DNA of 64,000 nt from Euryodendron excelsum (Eukaryota > Streptophyta > Magnoliopsida > Ericales > Pentaphylacaceae): contig CM065383.1 of assembly GCA_033060915.1 (NCBI GenBank), positions 14,582,001-14,646,000 on the forward strand. The letters are read 5' to 3'. The notes below the pieces were generated by a model that saw only the letters and a list, made by a program, of their open reading frames with translations, searched no databases and was not told the DNA's origin. The first letter of the stretch is position 1; each line of letters begins with the position of its first letter. This document shows positions 22,901 through 32,320 of this stretch, one piece after another. The translations under genes were made by a program, and so were the position numbers.

Positions 22901-25791
22901 AATTCTCATGGGAGAGAAGAGAGAGAGGGGGGGGGGGGGGGGGTATTTATATATTTTCCAAGGGGGTAAATTGAAAGACATTTCTAAAACTGTGGGTAAA
23001 AATAAATTTTTTTTAAATGTGAGGGGGGCAGCTGCCCCCTCTGGGCCCTATGTAGCTCCGCTCCTGTCCAAAGGGCGATAGATTTGCCATACTTGGAACA
23101 TCCAAAGTGGGACGAGGTCTTTTAATTTGATTGGTGAGAAGCCTGGAGGTATTGGTAAGAGGATGGGGTTAGTGATGAAGTTATTCAAATGGGGTTGCAG
23201 AAGTTTAATAGCAGAAAAGAGAGAAGGAGAGCCAATATTATAAGGCATTCCTTTCATTTTAATCAAATAATTGACAGACATTTACTTATGGCTTTTATTT
23301 TTGGATATTAATCTGTTTGGATGTTCATAAGGGGTCTGACATAGTTTTACACTGGCTGTCAGCTACCTAACAACCCTCCTCCCTATCTGGGCTTGGGACC
23401 GGCTATGCAAAGATAAAATACTAAGCACGCACAGGCAGAACTGGATTCATGTAATTGACCCCAAGTAAATGGAAAAAATGCTCAGTTGAGTTGAGTTAAG
23501 TTAAACTGTCTGGATGTGTGGAATCACTGAATTGACTGGTTAGTAATTTCATCTGTCCTGGTTAGTGTTAAACCGAGATTATGCGAACTTGGAAAATTCA
23601 AAATTTTGATTAAGATAGTGAGTTTTTGACATTTTTTAAGATGTATTACGGTGGTGCCAGTGCTGCAGACAGGTGTGCGAGGAGCGGTTATGGTGCTGGT
23701 TATTGAGGTAATGACAAAATCCTTCAAGCGATTGGTGGTTGTGCACTTGGCAGCACCAGAGGTAGTGGTGATGGTGACTTTGGAAATGGCAGAGATGATG
23801 AGAGTTGTACTTTAGATGAGGGGTAAGAGGTGGTGAGGGTTTGGCGGTTAGAAGCTGCCTGGGGGTTTGGAATTCGCTGTGTGAAGGAAATGAATGTGCT
23901 AGTGCATATCATAAATGGTGATATGGCAATAGCTGTTCTGACATAGCGGTGGTGCTTGGATGGGACTGTATATGATAGTTTCTCTACTATATGAATCATT
24001 TATTGAATGAATGTGCTTGCAGCAACGGAATTGAAACAAGGAGGTAGCTGTAGCACTTAAGTGTAGTGTATCTATTTTCCTAATCTATTTAGCATCTTCA
24101 GTGTACTTGGGTGTGTGTTCACGTGTTGTTCGTTCTTGTAAGCAGGTGATGTGAACAACATCAGCATTGGGACTGGAACAAATATACAAGACAATTCTCT
24201 TGTGCATGTAGCCAAGTCTAATCTAGCAGGGAAGGTTTTGCCTACTATTATTGGTGACAATGTTACTGTAGGTGAGCGACATTTTTTCAATTTCTGAGTG
24301 ATATAGACCTGTTTCTGCAGTGGTTTTCCAATTTGCATTATGCATTACAATTTCCAAGCTGGACTGTACAGGTCATAGTGCTGTCATGCACGGATGTACT
24401 GTTGAGGATGAGGCATTTGTTGGTATGGGTGCAACCTTGCTTGATGGGGTGGTTGTTGAGAAACATAGCATGGTTGCTGCTGGTGCCCTTGTGAGGCAGA
24501 ATACTAGGATTCCTAGTGGAGAGGTTTGTACACATTTCATGATCTTTTTGGTATTCATTTTTTCAGGATCCCTGTAGAATCCTGAGGATTATGTAACAGA
24601 TACTTTTCATGTCTGTTTTCATGTTTCATACTAATCAAAACAATTTCTATGGTTTCATTATTCTGGAAACAACAGAAATTATTGTTTTGGCATTGGTAAT
24701 TGGAAATATACCATGGAGAAGTTGATCTCATCGGAAATGCCAGGAACATTGGGCTCTAGTCAGTGCAAATATTAGTAATGGTGAAGTGTTCAATGAAGAT
24801 GCAAAATGATTGCTTTCTATTTTTCTATTTGACATGGAAACCATGGTTGATAAGTATGAATAATAAAAACTAGGGGATGGAATAGGTGATGATTTGGTCT
24901 GTGCATGTTCACTCCTGTGGCTTTATTATCAACATTTGGCAGGCAGGGGAAGGGAAAGGATTGCTGCAGTTAGAGGCTCTTGTTTATTCTTTGAAGAGTC
25001 CTTGAACTGTAAATATGCAAATTGGGCTAACCATCTGATCTTATTTTCATTTTCCTTCTTGTTTTTGGTCATCCATGGTGGGCTTGTGTTGAAAAGACTC
25101 CCATTAGGTAGATTCTTCTGAGTGTAGACCTTGTTAGATTCTTGTGAGTATCGGCTCAAATATTGCAGGATACTTCTAATTTGGTGCCTTAGGTTTTGTA
25201 TTTGTTGAATGAATTACCAACCATATTGCATATTTGTTTTGGCTAGGCTGCATGCTGACATGGAGATCTTTGAGTCTGTTCTAGGGTTTGAGAGACCTAA
25301 AAGATGTTACCATCCAGCTGGGTGAATCTAGTAGTTCTTATACATGCCAAAGCTGTTGGTTGCAGTTAACTTTACTCACTCCAGCCGAGTGAAATCTCTC
25401 CACTAGGATATTTAGCTGAACAACCTCTTATTGAATGTGACTGTATGTATTTGCATTACCAAAGATGGGCAAATGAATAAACTTGTTGATTGTCAAGTGT
25501 CTTTAAACACAGGTATGGGGAGGTAATCCAGCAAAGTATTTAAGGAAGCTCACAGAAGAAGAGATAGCCTTCATCTCCCAATCAGCCACAAATTACTTAA
25601 ACTTAGCACAGGTTCATGCAGCTGAAAATGCAAAGAGCTTTGATGAGATTGAGTTTGAGAAGGTGCTCCGCAAGAAGTTTGCTCGTCGAGATGAGGAGTA
25701 TGATTCAATGTTGGGCGTTGTTCGGGAAACACCTCCTGAGCTCATCCTCCCTGACAATATCCTACCAGAAAAAGCACCAAAGGCCTCTTAA
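13911..25791 (+). CDS. GAMMACA: Mitochondrial gamma carbonic anhydrase, complex I subunit
   Basis: This is a plant gamma-CA subunit of the matrix-exposed domain on mitochondrial complex I. Hand-joined exons are 13911-14025, 20491-20634, 24146-24271, 24372-24523 and 25513-25791, giving 816 nt and 271 aa. Arabidopsis gamma-CA1/2 are about 275-278 aa. The N-terminus MGTLGRAIYSVGFWIRETG is the conserved targeting and membrane-anchor segment. Left-handed beta-helix hexapeptides follow. The three zinc-ligand histidines fall at 107, 130 and 135. Arg86, Asp88 and Gln101 of the active-site network are also present, so this looks like an active-type gamma-CA rather than a gamma-CA-like subunit. The C-terminal helix is intact. 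Introns 1 (6.47 kb) and 2 (3.51 kb) are unusually long and carry several transposons, yet every splice keeps frame. The start is the ATG of the family-typical N-terminus. Confidence 0.95.
15611..16043. repeat. Tandem duplication in carbonic anhydrase intron 1
   Basis: Two head-to-tail copies lie at 15611-15839 and 15840-16043. Both begin CTAATAATGT, continue with GACAGGAAAGATGCAGAC, and end near GTAACCAATGGTTCT. The first copy also holds an exact 30-bp internal duplication (15745-15774 and 15775-15804), which accounts for most of the length difference. It is non-coding. Confidence 0.8.
16050..18150. other. Intron 1 interior, no recognised element
   Basis: AT-rich intronic DNA. The minus-strand open frame at 16691-16957 has no family resemblance and no splice context. 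I see no repeats with clear ends. Confidence 0.4.
18150..19175. other. GC-richer intronic segment, probably transposon-derived
   Basis: Base composition jumps compared with the surrounding intron. Overlapping open frames at 18056-18414 on both strands do not resemble known proteins. The block may be an LTR or other transposon fragment, but no terminal repeats were found. Confidence 0.3.
19184..19580. mobile_element. hAT-type MITE with 8-bp TSD in intron 1
   Basis: The element is 397 bp. The left end TAGGAGTGGACATTGGGC and the right end (complement of TAGGTGTGGCCATGGGC) form terminal inverted repeats. They are bounded by subterminal GGGCCGGGCC runs. Flanking 8-mers GTTGTGAC (19176-19183) and GTTGTGCC (19581-19588) differ at one base. 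TAGGxxTG termini, an 8-bp duplication and GGGCC-rich ends are typical of plant hAT MITEs. The interior is AT-rich and non-coding. Confidence 0.8.
19924..19952. repeat. CT microsatellite
   Basis: An uninterrupted run of CT dinucleotides of about 29 bases lies inside carbonic anhydrase intron 1. Confidence 0.9.
19957..20085. repeat. 65-bp tandem duplication
   Basis: Two adjacent copies of a segment containing ACTCATGCTCTCACC, CACCCTCCAGTGACCTAG and ATCACAGCAACCGCAATCT, starting near 19957 and 20023. It is non-coding. Confidence 0.75.
20640..22683. other. First part of carbonic anhydrase intron 2, no recognised element
   Basis: AT-rich intronic DNA. The open frame that continues from exon 2 past the donor at 20635 is intron read-through. 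No repeats with definable ends are seen. Confidence 0.4.
22692..23066. mobile_element. hAT-like MITE with 8-bp TSD in intron 2
   Basis: The element is 375 bp. The left end TAGTGGTGGAGCCAG and the right end (complement of CAGGAGCGGAGCTAC) are imperfect inverted repeats. AGGGGGCA-type subterminal motifs sit at both ends. Flanks TCCAAATG (22684-22691) and TCCAAAGG (23067-23074) form an 8-bp duplication with one mismatch. A poly-G run at about 22927-22943 lies inside. It is non-coding. Confidence 0.7.
23075..24140. other. Remainder of carbonic anhydrase intron 2
   Basis: Minus-strand open frames at 23048-23281, 23524-23727 and 23724-23999 have no family resemblance. The purine-rich GGTGGTG stretches around 23650-23960 make these frames long by composition. 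Confidence 0.4.
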
Positions 25792-26260
25792 AAGTGTGAT
25801 TTTCCTCTTTAGGAATCTCCTCATGGGACTTTATGTCGATGGATATTTTGTTGTTTTGTGCGGATTTTGTGGAGAATAATTTTTGGGGCCACACTGAAGA
25901 GTTAAAGATCTAGTCGTTGCGTGTTTTTCTGGCAGAAGGCTCTGTTCATCCTCTTTGATTAATCAGATACTATGTTTTCTGTTTCTTGAGAAAATTAGTG
26001 CTACACTTGAGTATATACGTTCTGATGTTTTATCCATCAGGAAGCTCTAATATATTATTTGTACTTGCAGAGCTCAATTACTCTGCATATGTTTTACCGG
26101 AAATAAAAATGCGGAATTGGATTTGTTTGGAGCATTGCATTTTTCTTGCTAGCTTTAATTTATTTACATCTATTTCCTTGCTTGGCCTCTGGTACTATAG
26201 TAGATCCACTTGTTTCTTCAAATGATGCGCATTGTCGGCAATAAACTGAACACAAGTGGC
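25792..26260 (+). other. Probable 3'UTR of the carbonic anhydrase gene
   Basis: Two AATAAA-type signals lie at about 26101 and 26240. No further reading frame of interest is present before the next promoter. Confidence 0.4.
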
Positions 26261-26803
26261 GAATCAATTCTTGATCATTCACTCTGGTACGTTGCGCGAT
26301 TGTGGATCTTTCTTTTTAAGGTGACTCCGGAATTTTGTTGCTCACCAATGGAATAGCAGCTGAACCAGAAGAATGTTTGTTTATGTTTCTCTTTCCATCC
26401 CCTTCTCTTTCTCCTAATTTTAAATCTTTAGACATGCCCGAGTGGGAATATGTTGCTTTCGGCTGGTGGGAGAGAAATCAACTCTTACTCAGTCTTTTCT
26501 GTCTCTGTGTTGTTATCTTTCTATCATTATGCCATTCCTGCAAGTTGCATTACGGTCTGCCCCCAACTTTACGCCCTTGTAGACGAGCAAACCTGCATTT
26601 TTTTTTAAGTATACTTCGAATCCAAATGGCCTGCCTCCATTTGATACTTTTAGCCTTCAAAAGTGGGGATGATAGGCTCTTGATGTGATTGTACATGGAA
26701 CAGTTCAAGGGTATTTTCGGAAATAAAAATGGAACAGAATCTTTTAATGGGCATGCGGTGCGGCTACTGGACTCTGGAATTTGATGCAATGTGCTGCGCG
26801 CAG

Positions 26804-26843
26804 TATAAATAGCTAGGGAAGAGGAGAGAGAGAGAGAGAGAGA
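26804..26843 (+). promoter_or_regulatory. TATA box and GA-rich leader of the pfkB kinase gene
   Basis: TATAAATA at 26804-26811 lies 61 bases before the start codon. A GA microsatellite (about 26822-26842) follows in the presumed 5'UTR. The short TATA-to-ATG distance means a leader of about 30 nt if transcription starts at the usual spacing. Confidence 0.65.
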
Positions 26844-26864
26844 ATCTGCAAAAGAGTTGAGGGT

Positions 26865-29800
26865 ATGGTTGCAGAAGCACTTGGAGCTCCAGTGGTGCCC
26901 AATGAGGATGAGGAGGCTCCTCTGATTCTGGGACTTCAACCATCAGCTCTAGTTGATCATGTAGCCAGGGTTGATTGGTCTCCGCTTGATCAAATCCCCT
27001 GGGAGAGAGGTGGTTCTATCCCGGTATTAACCTTACATTTCATGAATAACCTATCCACCCACACAGTAATGTCACCCATTTATTGCACTTCAAACATGTA
27101 TATTGCATGATGTCATGATCTAATAGCAGTTTCAAGGAAGACCAATATATACTCATAGTTGTTTTTCATTTCGGATATTGTCATTTTTCTCAATTGATAA
27201 GGCACTTTGCATAAAACATTTCATGCTTTATGATATAGTGGGTGTTTGTTTAGCTCTTTAGTTGATAGTTCTATCCAATTTGCATACAATCAATGCCGGT
27301 CTGGACTACCTTGCTGCTCAATTTGCCCAAGCATGAAGCTCGCTTCCAATCCCTATTTGCGCATTTCATTCTTTTGATATGATGACAAATCCAATCCATG
27401 CTGTTTATATCAGAATTTATCTTAATATAATGTGTTTTAAAATCACCGGTAAGCATTTTTTGAGTTTCGATTCAATAACATTTGTCCACAGACCTTTCTT
27501 TAATCAAAACTCATAAATCTGTTGTGTGATTTGTGAGCTAAATGAGAAACAACCTTCAAAGTTAAAAGATCTAATCAATCTCCTTTGGTGACTGAAATAA
27601 TGATTGGCTCCCGTAGAGTAGCACCATTTAGCATATTTTGTTTACTCCCTCTTGTTGCTTAATATAAATATATATATAATCATGCTTATTTGCTTTATGT
27701 AGTTGTGGACATTCTGTGTATCAATTCATCATTTTCAATTTTCCGTAACAGGTTGCAATAGAAGAACTGGAACATATCCTAAGTGAGCTGAAGACCCACA
27801 TTCCTCCATCCCTAATTGAACCAGCTCCTATAAGGACAATTGCTGGAGGTAGTGTTGCAAATACAATTCGAGGTCTAGCTGCAGGTTTTGGTATTAAATG
27901 TGGAATAATCGGCGCATGCGGGAATGATGAGCAAGGCCAACTTTTTGTACACAATATGACTTCTAATGATGTGAACCTCTCTAGATTGAGGATGAAAACA
28001 GGTCCAACTGCACAGGTAAGATCTTTGTCAAGTCCTCTTCAAGCAGATTAGCTCTCTAACCATTTCTCAAGTAATTTATGGATATCAAGTTCGAGATATT
28101 AATTTGTTGTACACTTTAGTGTGTCTGCTTGGTTGATGCACTTGGGAACCGTACAATGCGACCCTGTCTCTCAAATGCCGTTAGACTTCAGGTGCTTGAG
28201 CTTACCTTTTATGTTGGATTTTGATTCTTAATAATCCTTCAAACTTACCAGTATGTATGTAAGCTTATGTGAGTTCCTACTTTTTGGTATCATTTTCAGG
28301 CAGACGAGTTAACAAGAGAAAACTTCAGAGGATCCAAGGTCAATAATATTATCCAGAGTTTGAATTTAAGAGCTTTCCACATGTTCATTCATTAGAACTC
28401 ACATCATATGCAGTAGCTAAAACCTGCCATCAGATTAGTAGAAACATTGAAGAACTGCAAAGATTGCGATTTTGATAAAATGTTTTTCTTTGACAAGGTG
28501 AAAATACATTGTTTTAAAAGTAGAAGTAATTAGATACTTCCACTGTTTTATCAACTTAGGTCATGTCTGACTATTAATCCTTGTTTCTGTAGGCTCAGTT
28601 TGGTCAGCTTGAAATCTTGGTCAATAGTTTCTTATTAATTTGGTACACCTTGGTCAATAGTTTCATTGCGAAAGTTGGTATACTGATTAAGCTTATGGTA
28701 ACCTCTGTTGACTTAACTTTTGCCATGATTCCCAGTGGTTGGTGTTGAGATACGGAATATACAATTTGGATATTATTCATGCTGCTATTAGTGTTGCCAA
28801 ACAAGAGGGTGTTTCTGTCTCCTTGGATTTGGCCAGTTTTGAGGTATAACCATAATTTATTTTCTTGTGTCCATTGCAATCCTTTGAGCACCAATGTTCA
28901 TGTGATCTATATGCCAAAAAATAGTTTGAAATTTTTTTTGAACAACTTTCAATATGGCAGATGGTTCGAAACTTTAGGGCACCTCTTCTGGAAATACTCG
29001 AGTCTGGGGATGTTGACCTCTGTTTTGCCAATGAAGATGAAGCAACAGAGGTGGTTAGGTATTGTCATTAGCTTACTAAATTTCTAAGCCTACTTTTGTT
29101 AATAGGAAAGTTAAATTTCCTCGACTTGCGCTTTGGCGTAGTTGCATCTATAACGCATCTTAATCAGGCTAGGTCTCAGATAATGCTTTTGACATGTTTA
29201 GAAGTCAGAAAACTGAATTTAATACTCCATGAACAAATCTATCTTACTTCGAGTTGAAGTAATGTTAAGGGCCAAATCAATCAGCCCACAAAATGGGATT
29301 TATCGATAATGTCACCTTGACCATCAAATTTGGCATTCCTGAATTATGCAGGCAGGGCCCTCTGCAGGAGATTAAGTGCTTGATAGATTATCCCCAACTC
29401 CATTCTTGATTTTGATGTTGGAAGGTTTGAACAATCCTGCATGCTCTAATACTGGATTCCTACTGTTGGCTTTAGGGGTGAGCCAGATGCCGATCCTGAA
29501 GCTGCTCTGGAATATCTGGCAAAACATTGTCAATGGGCCGTTGTGACTCTTTGTTCTAATGGTTGCATTGCAAAGCATGGAAAAGAGGTTAGTAATATGT
29601 AACATATTACTAACATAGCATATGATAATTAATGCATCGTAACCCTTCCCTTCAAAAGGTATTGTCATTTTTGTTTGGGGAGACACTTTTTTTGTTGCTT
29701 AGTCAATATGCCTGGTCTTTATAGATTATACCTATCAGGAGAAAATGTCTAGCTTTATATACCGAGGCAGTACCTGTTGCTCGAGGTGCATGTTCTAGAA

Positions 29801-30147
29801 TCATGAATTTCGTACATATATCAAATTCAATTTTCGTTTTGAAAGCATGACATTTCCTTCTTTTCAAACTTATTGAAGCAGTCGTATACGTGTTTCAGAC
29901 AGTTAGAGTTCCAGCCATTGGCGAGGCACAGGCATCTGATGCTACCGGAGCCGGTGACCTCTTTGCGAGCGGGTTCTTATACGGATTGGTAAAAGGGTTA
30001 CCCCTGGAGGGCTGCTGCAAGGTGGGCTGTTGCAGTGGCGGCTCTGTAATTCGTTCCCTTGGAGGTGAAGTGACACCTGATAACTGGCAATGGATGTATA
30101 AGCAAATGCAAATTAAGGGCCTCCCTGTTCCTGACCTCTGCAATTAA
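26865..30147 (+). CDS. pfkB-family carbohydrate/nucleoside kinase
   Basis: This is a ribokinase/adenosine-kinase fold enzyme transferring phosphate from ATP to a sugar or nucleoside; the substrate is not visible from sequence. Exons are 26865-27023, 27752-28015, 28120-28191, 28300-28338, 28736-28843, 28961-29058, 29476-29587 and 29899-30147, giving 1101 nt and 366 aa. The N-terminus carries GLQPSALVDHVARVDWS. The substrate-side AGGSVANT motif is at residues 84-91. The pfkB signature DATGAGDLFASG is at 298-309, with catalytic Asp304 in the GAGD anion hole. FANEDEATEV matches the usual N-x-x-E metal-site region. All junctions are GT..AG and in frame. From memory it resembles Arabidopsis At1g19600, which lies near gamma-CA1 (At1g19580), as here. 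The gene sits about 1.1 kb downstream of the carbonic anhydrase stop. It appears complete. Confidence 0.92.
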
Positions 30148-30429
30148 TACCCTTCAACACCATTGAACGCATACCTCTGGCCTCCCTTGGCAATGGTTGC
30201 TCATATGCTTTCACCTTTTCTGTTCTTAATGCAAATAGCAAGTGACATGAAGTTGTATTTTGGGTAAGCACCAAGGAGAGATGAGATGCTGCAATTTTAG
30301 CATGGTTGAAGTGAGAATTCTTTTTCTTGCAAGCAACTGGTAATTATGTGTAGAACATACTGAATTAAAGGAAGATATCAAGTGCAGGGAGCCTGTTTCT
30401 GTGTTTCGAGCCCCACAACGCCCAACTTA

Positions 30430-30718
30430 GAGCTTGATTGGAACTTTGGGCGGTGGGGAAGGGAAAGGAAGGTAAGGGATAGAAAGAAAAGATAAAATGA
30501 AAGAAGAATATTTTTTTCTTACCTGTTTGGTTTTGTTAAAAAATAAAAGAAAAGTGGAAGGAAAGAGAGAGAGAGAGAGAGAGTCTGTGTGTGAGAGAAT
30601 GAGAGTGATTTAAAATTTTTACTCCCTATCATTTTCCTTCTCTTTCTCTCTTATATAAAATTAAATAAGAGAAGTCCTTTTCTTCTCCTTCCCCAAGTTC
30701 CAAAGTTCCAAACAGGCT
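30430..30718. mobile_element. MITE-like inverted-repeat element downstream of the kinase gene
   Basis: The left end GAGCTTGATTGGAACTTTGG and the right end (complement of AGCCTGTTTGGAACTTTGGA) are inverted repeats of about 40 bp. Inside are a GA microsatellite (about 30567-30584) and purine-rich stretches. TTA precedes and TAA follows, which could be a 3-bp Harbinger-type duplication but is not identical. Superfamily uncertain. Confidence 0.5.
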
Positions 30719-30975
30719 GTAAGTGACTACTTTGTCAAATTCAGCTATGACTCTATTTGGTACACGACATTATCAACGTCTATACAGTCTATAAATGTAG
30801 GCATGCCATATACAGGCCACACAAACACACTCTGCTTTGGGCAAGTTTTCTTGACTCAGGTTTTTTACAAACATAATTCTATATTTGAGGTGTGTTTTAA
30901 CTTTATGCGACAAGGTAATTGGCGTTTTCAATGAAAACACTAATTGGATTAACGTTTTCTAGTCACAGGTAAAAC

Positions 30976-30994
30976 CCGCCAATTCAATTGGCGG
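30976..30994. repeat. Palindrome inside the left MULE end
   Basis: CCGCCAATTCAATTGGCGG is a 9-bp-arm perfect palindrome with one central base, extended by A/T runs (AAAAC and GTTTT). A half-site AATTGGCG occurs upstream at about 30920. The same palindrome occurs near the right end (40826-40843). Confidence 0.85.
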
Positions 30995-31094
30995 TTTTTT
31001 TACTTACAAAACCCTAGCTCGTTGTTCTCTCAGATCATTCGAATTTCCTCAGTCCTCATTCGTTATTGTTGTAATACTCACAAAACCCTCTGTC

Positions 31095-31180
31095 TCTCTC
31101 TCTCTCTCTCATTTACTAAGAGGCTACGCCTCCCTCTCTCTCTCTGTGTCTCTCGTTCGCTCTCTCTCTTTCTCTCACTC
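31095..31180. repeat. CT-rich microsatellite in MULE 5' region
   Basis: Clustered CT runs at about 31095-31112, 31131-31146 and 31158-31178. This resembles a plant core-promoter Y-patch or leader, possibly the transposase promoter. Confidence 0.7.
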
Positions 31181-32310
31181 GTTCGCAAGCTTATACTCCG
31201 AATGTGGGTGAAATTACTAGAACCACTGGTATGTTTATTTTTTTTGCTTTTATTGAACTTTTATAAGTGAATATGTGCATTATGTATGCATTACTCTTGG
31301 TTTTATTTTAGTTATAGACATAAAAATGCTTTAGTTTAAGTTATCTTCTACATTTTCTGAAGTTACCTCATTGACATATAGTGAGTTAGATATTTATATT
31401 TCATTTCAAGCTCACACATTGCATATGGAAACAAGTAAATTTTTTTGCACTTTGGACCCTTGGTTTTTGGTGTATTTCTCTCTTTTCTTTTCTTATGGAT
31501 AAATTTTTTAGTGTATTTCTCTATTTTCGTTATTTCAGGGTAAGTTTTTTCAATTGGTCTTCCTTATCTCCGATTTTATATGTACTCATTTCTAAAAAAA
31601 ATTAGTATAGTTTTGAGTGTTTAGTGGGATGTTTATCTTAATTTTTGATTAGCTTTAAATTTATTAGGTATGACAAGCACCTAAGACTTTATAATTTCAA
31701 CAATATTGTCAACATAACTGTTGTTTAAAAAAATATAGGGCAAAATGAAACTAACCACTCTTTTACTCTTTCTCTAAAAAATATATAAGCACCTCTCTTG
31801 CAATTGTCCGATTTGTGTGGAAAATACAAAAATTAATCAATGAGATATTTACATTAAAAATATTTAAAGAATAAAAAAATTAAAATGGCTAATAAAGTTA
31901 AATATATTTTAAATTAAAAAATAGTAAGGGAATTTAGGGGAAAAAATCATTATTTATTGGTCAAACAACAAATGGCATTATACCATGTGTTTGCATATAT
32001 AAATTACAAGTGTTAAGAATTTTTAATTAAATTTAAAAATAGGAATAAGCAATTAAGATCATTGGAGGCTCAACATGGCTGCTTTGATTTCATAATTTCG
32101 AAGAAACTATTGATGAGAACATTTTAAACTCCGTTGCATTACTATATATAGAACACATAAATAGATATATTCATGTAAATATATGAGTTAAGATCAACTT
32201 TTAGTTTGTTAGTACCCTACTTGTCAAAACCATTATTTGCTTTGTAAATATATGTGTGACTTTTTTTTTATTCTCAAACCATTTTGTTTGATGGTAAACA
32301 CAGGTAAGTA
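31181..32310. other. MULE 5' non-coding region
   Basis: AT-rich DNA between the left TIR region and the transposase. No ORF is recognised. A poly-T/poly-G run at about 32328-32353 lies at the start of the first transposase frame. Confidence 0.45.
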
Positions 32311-32320
32311 ATGACGATAA

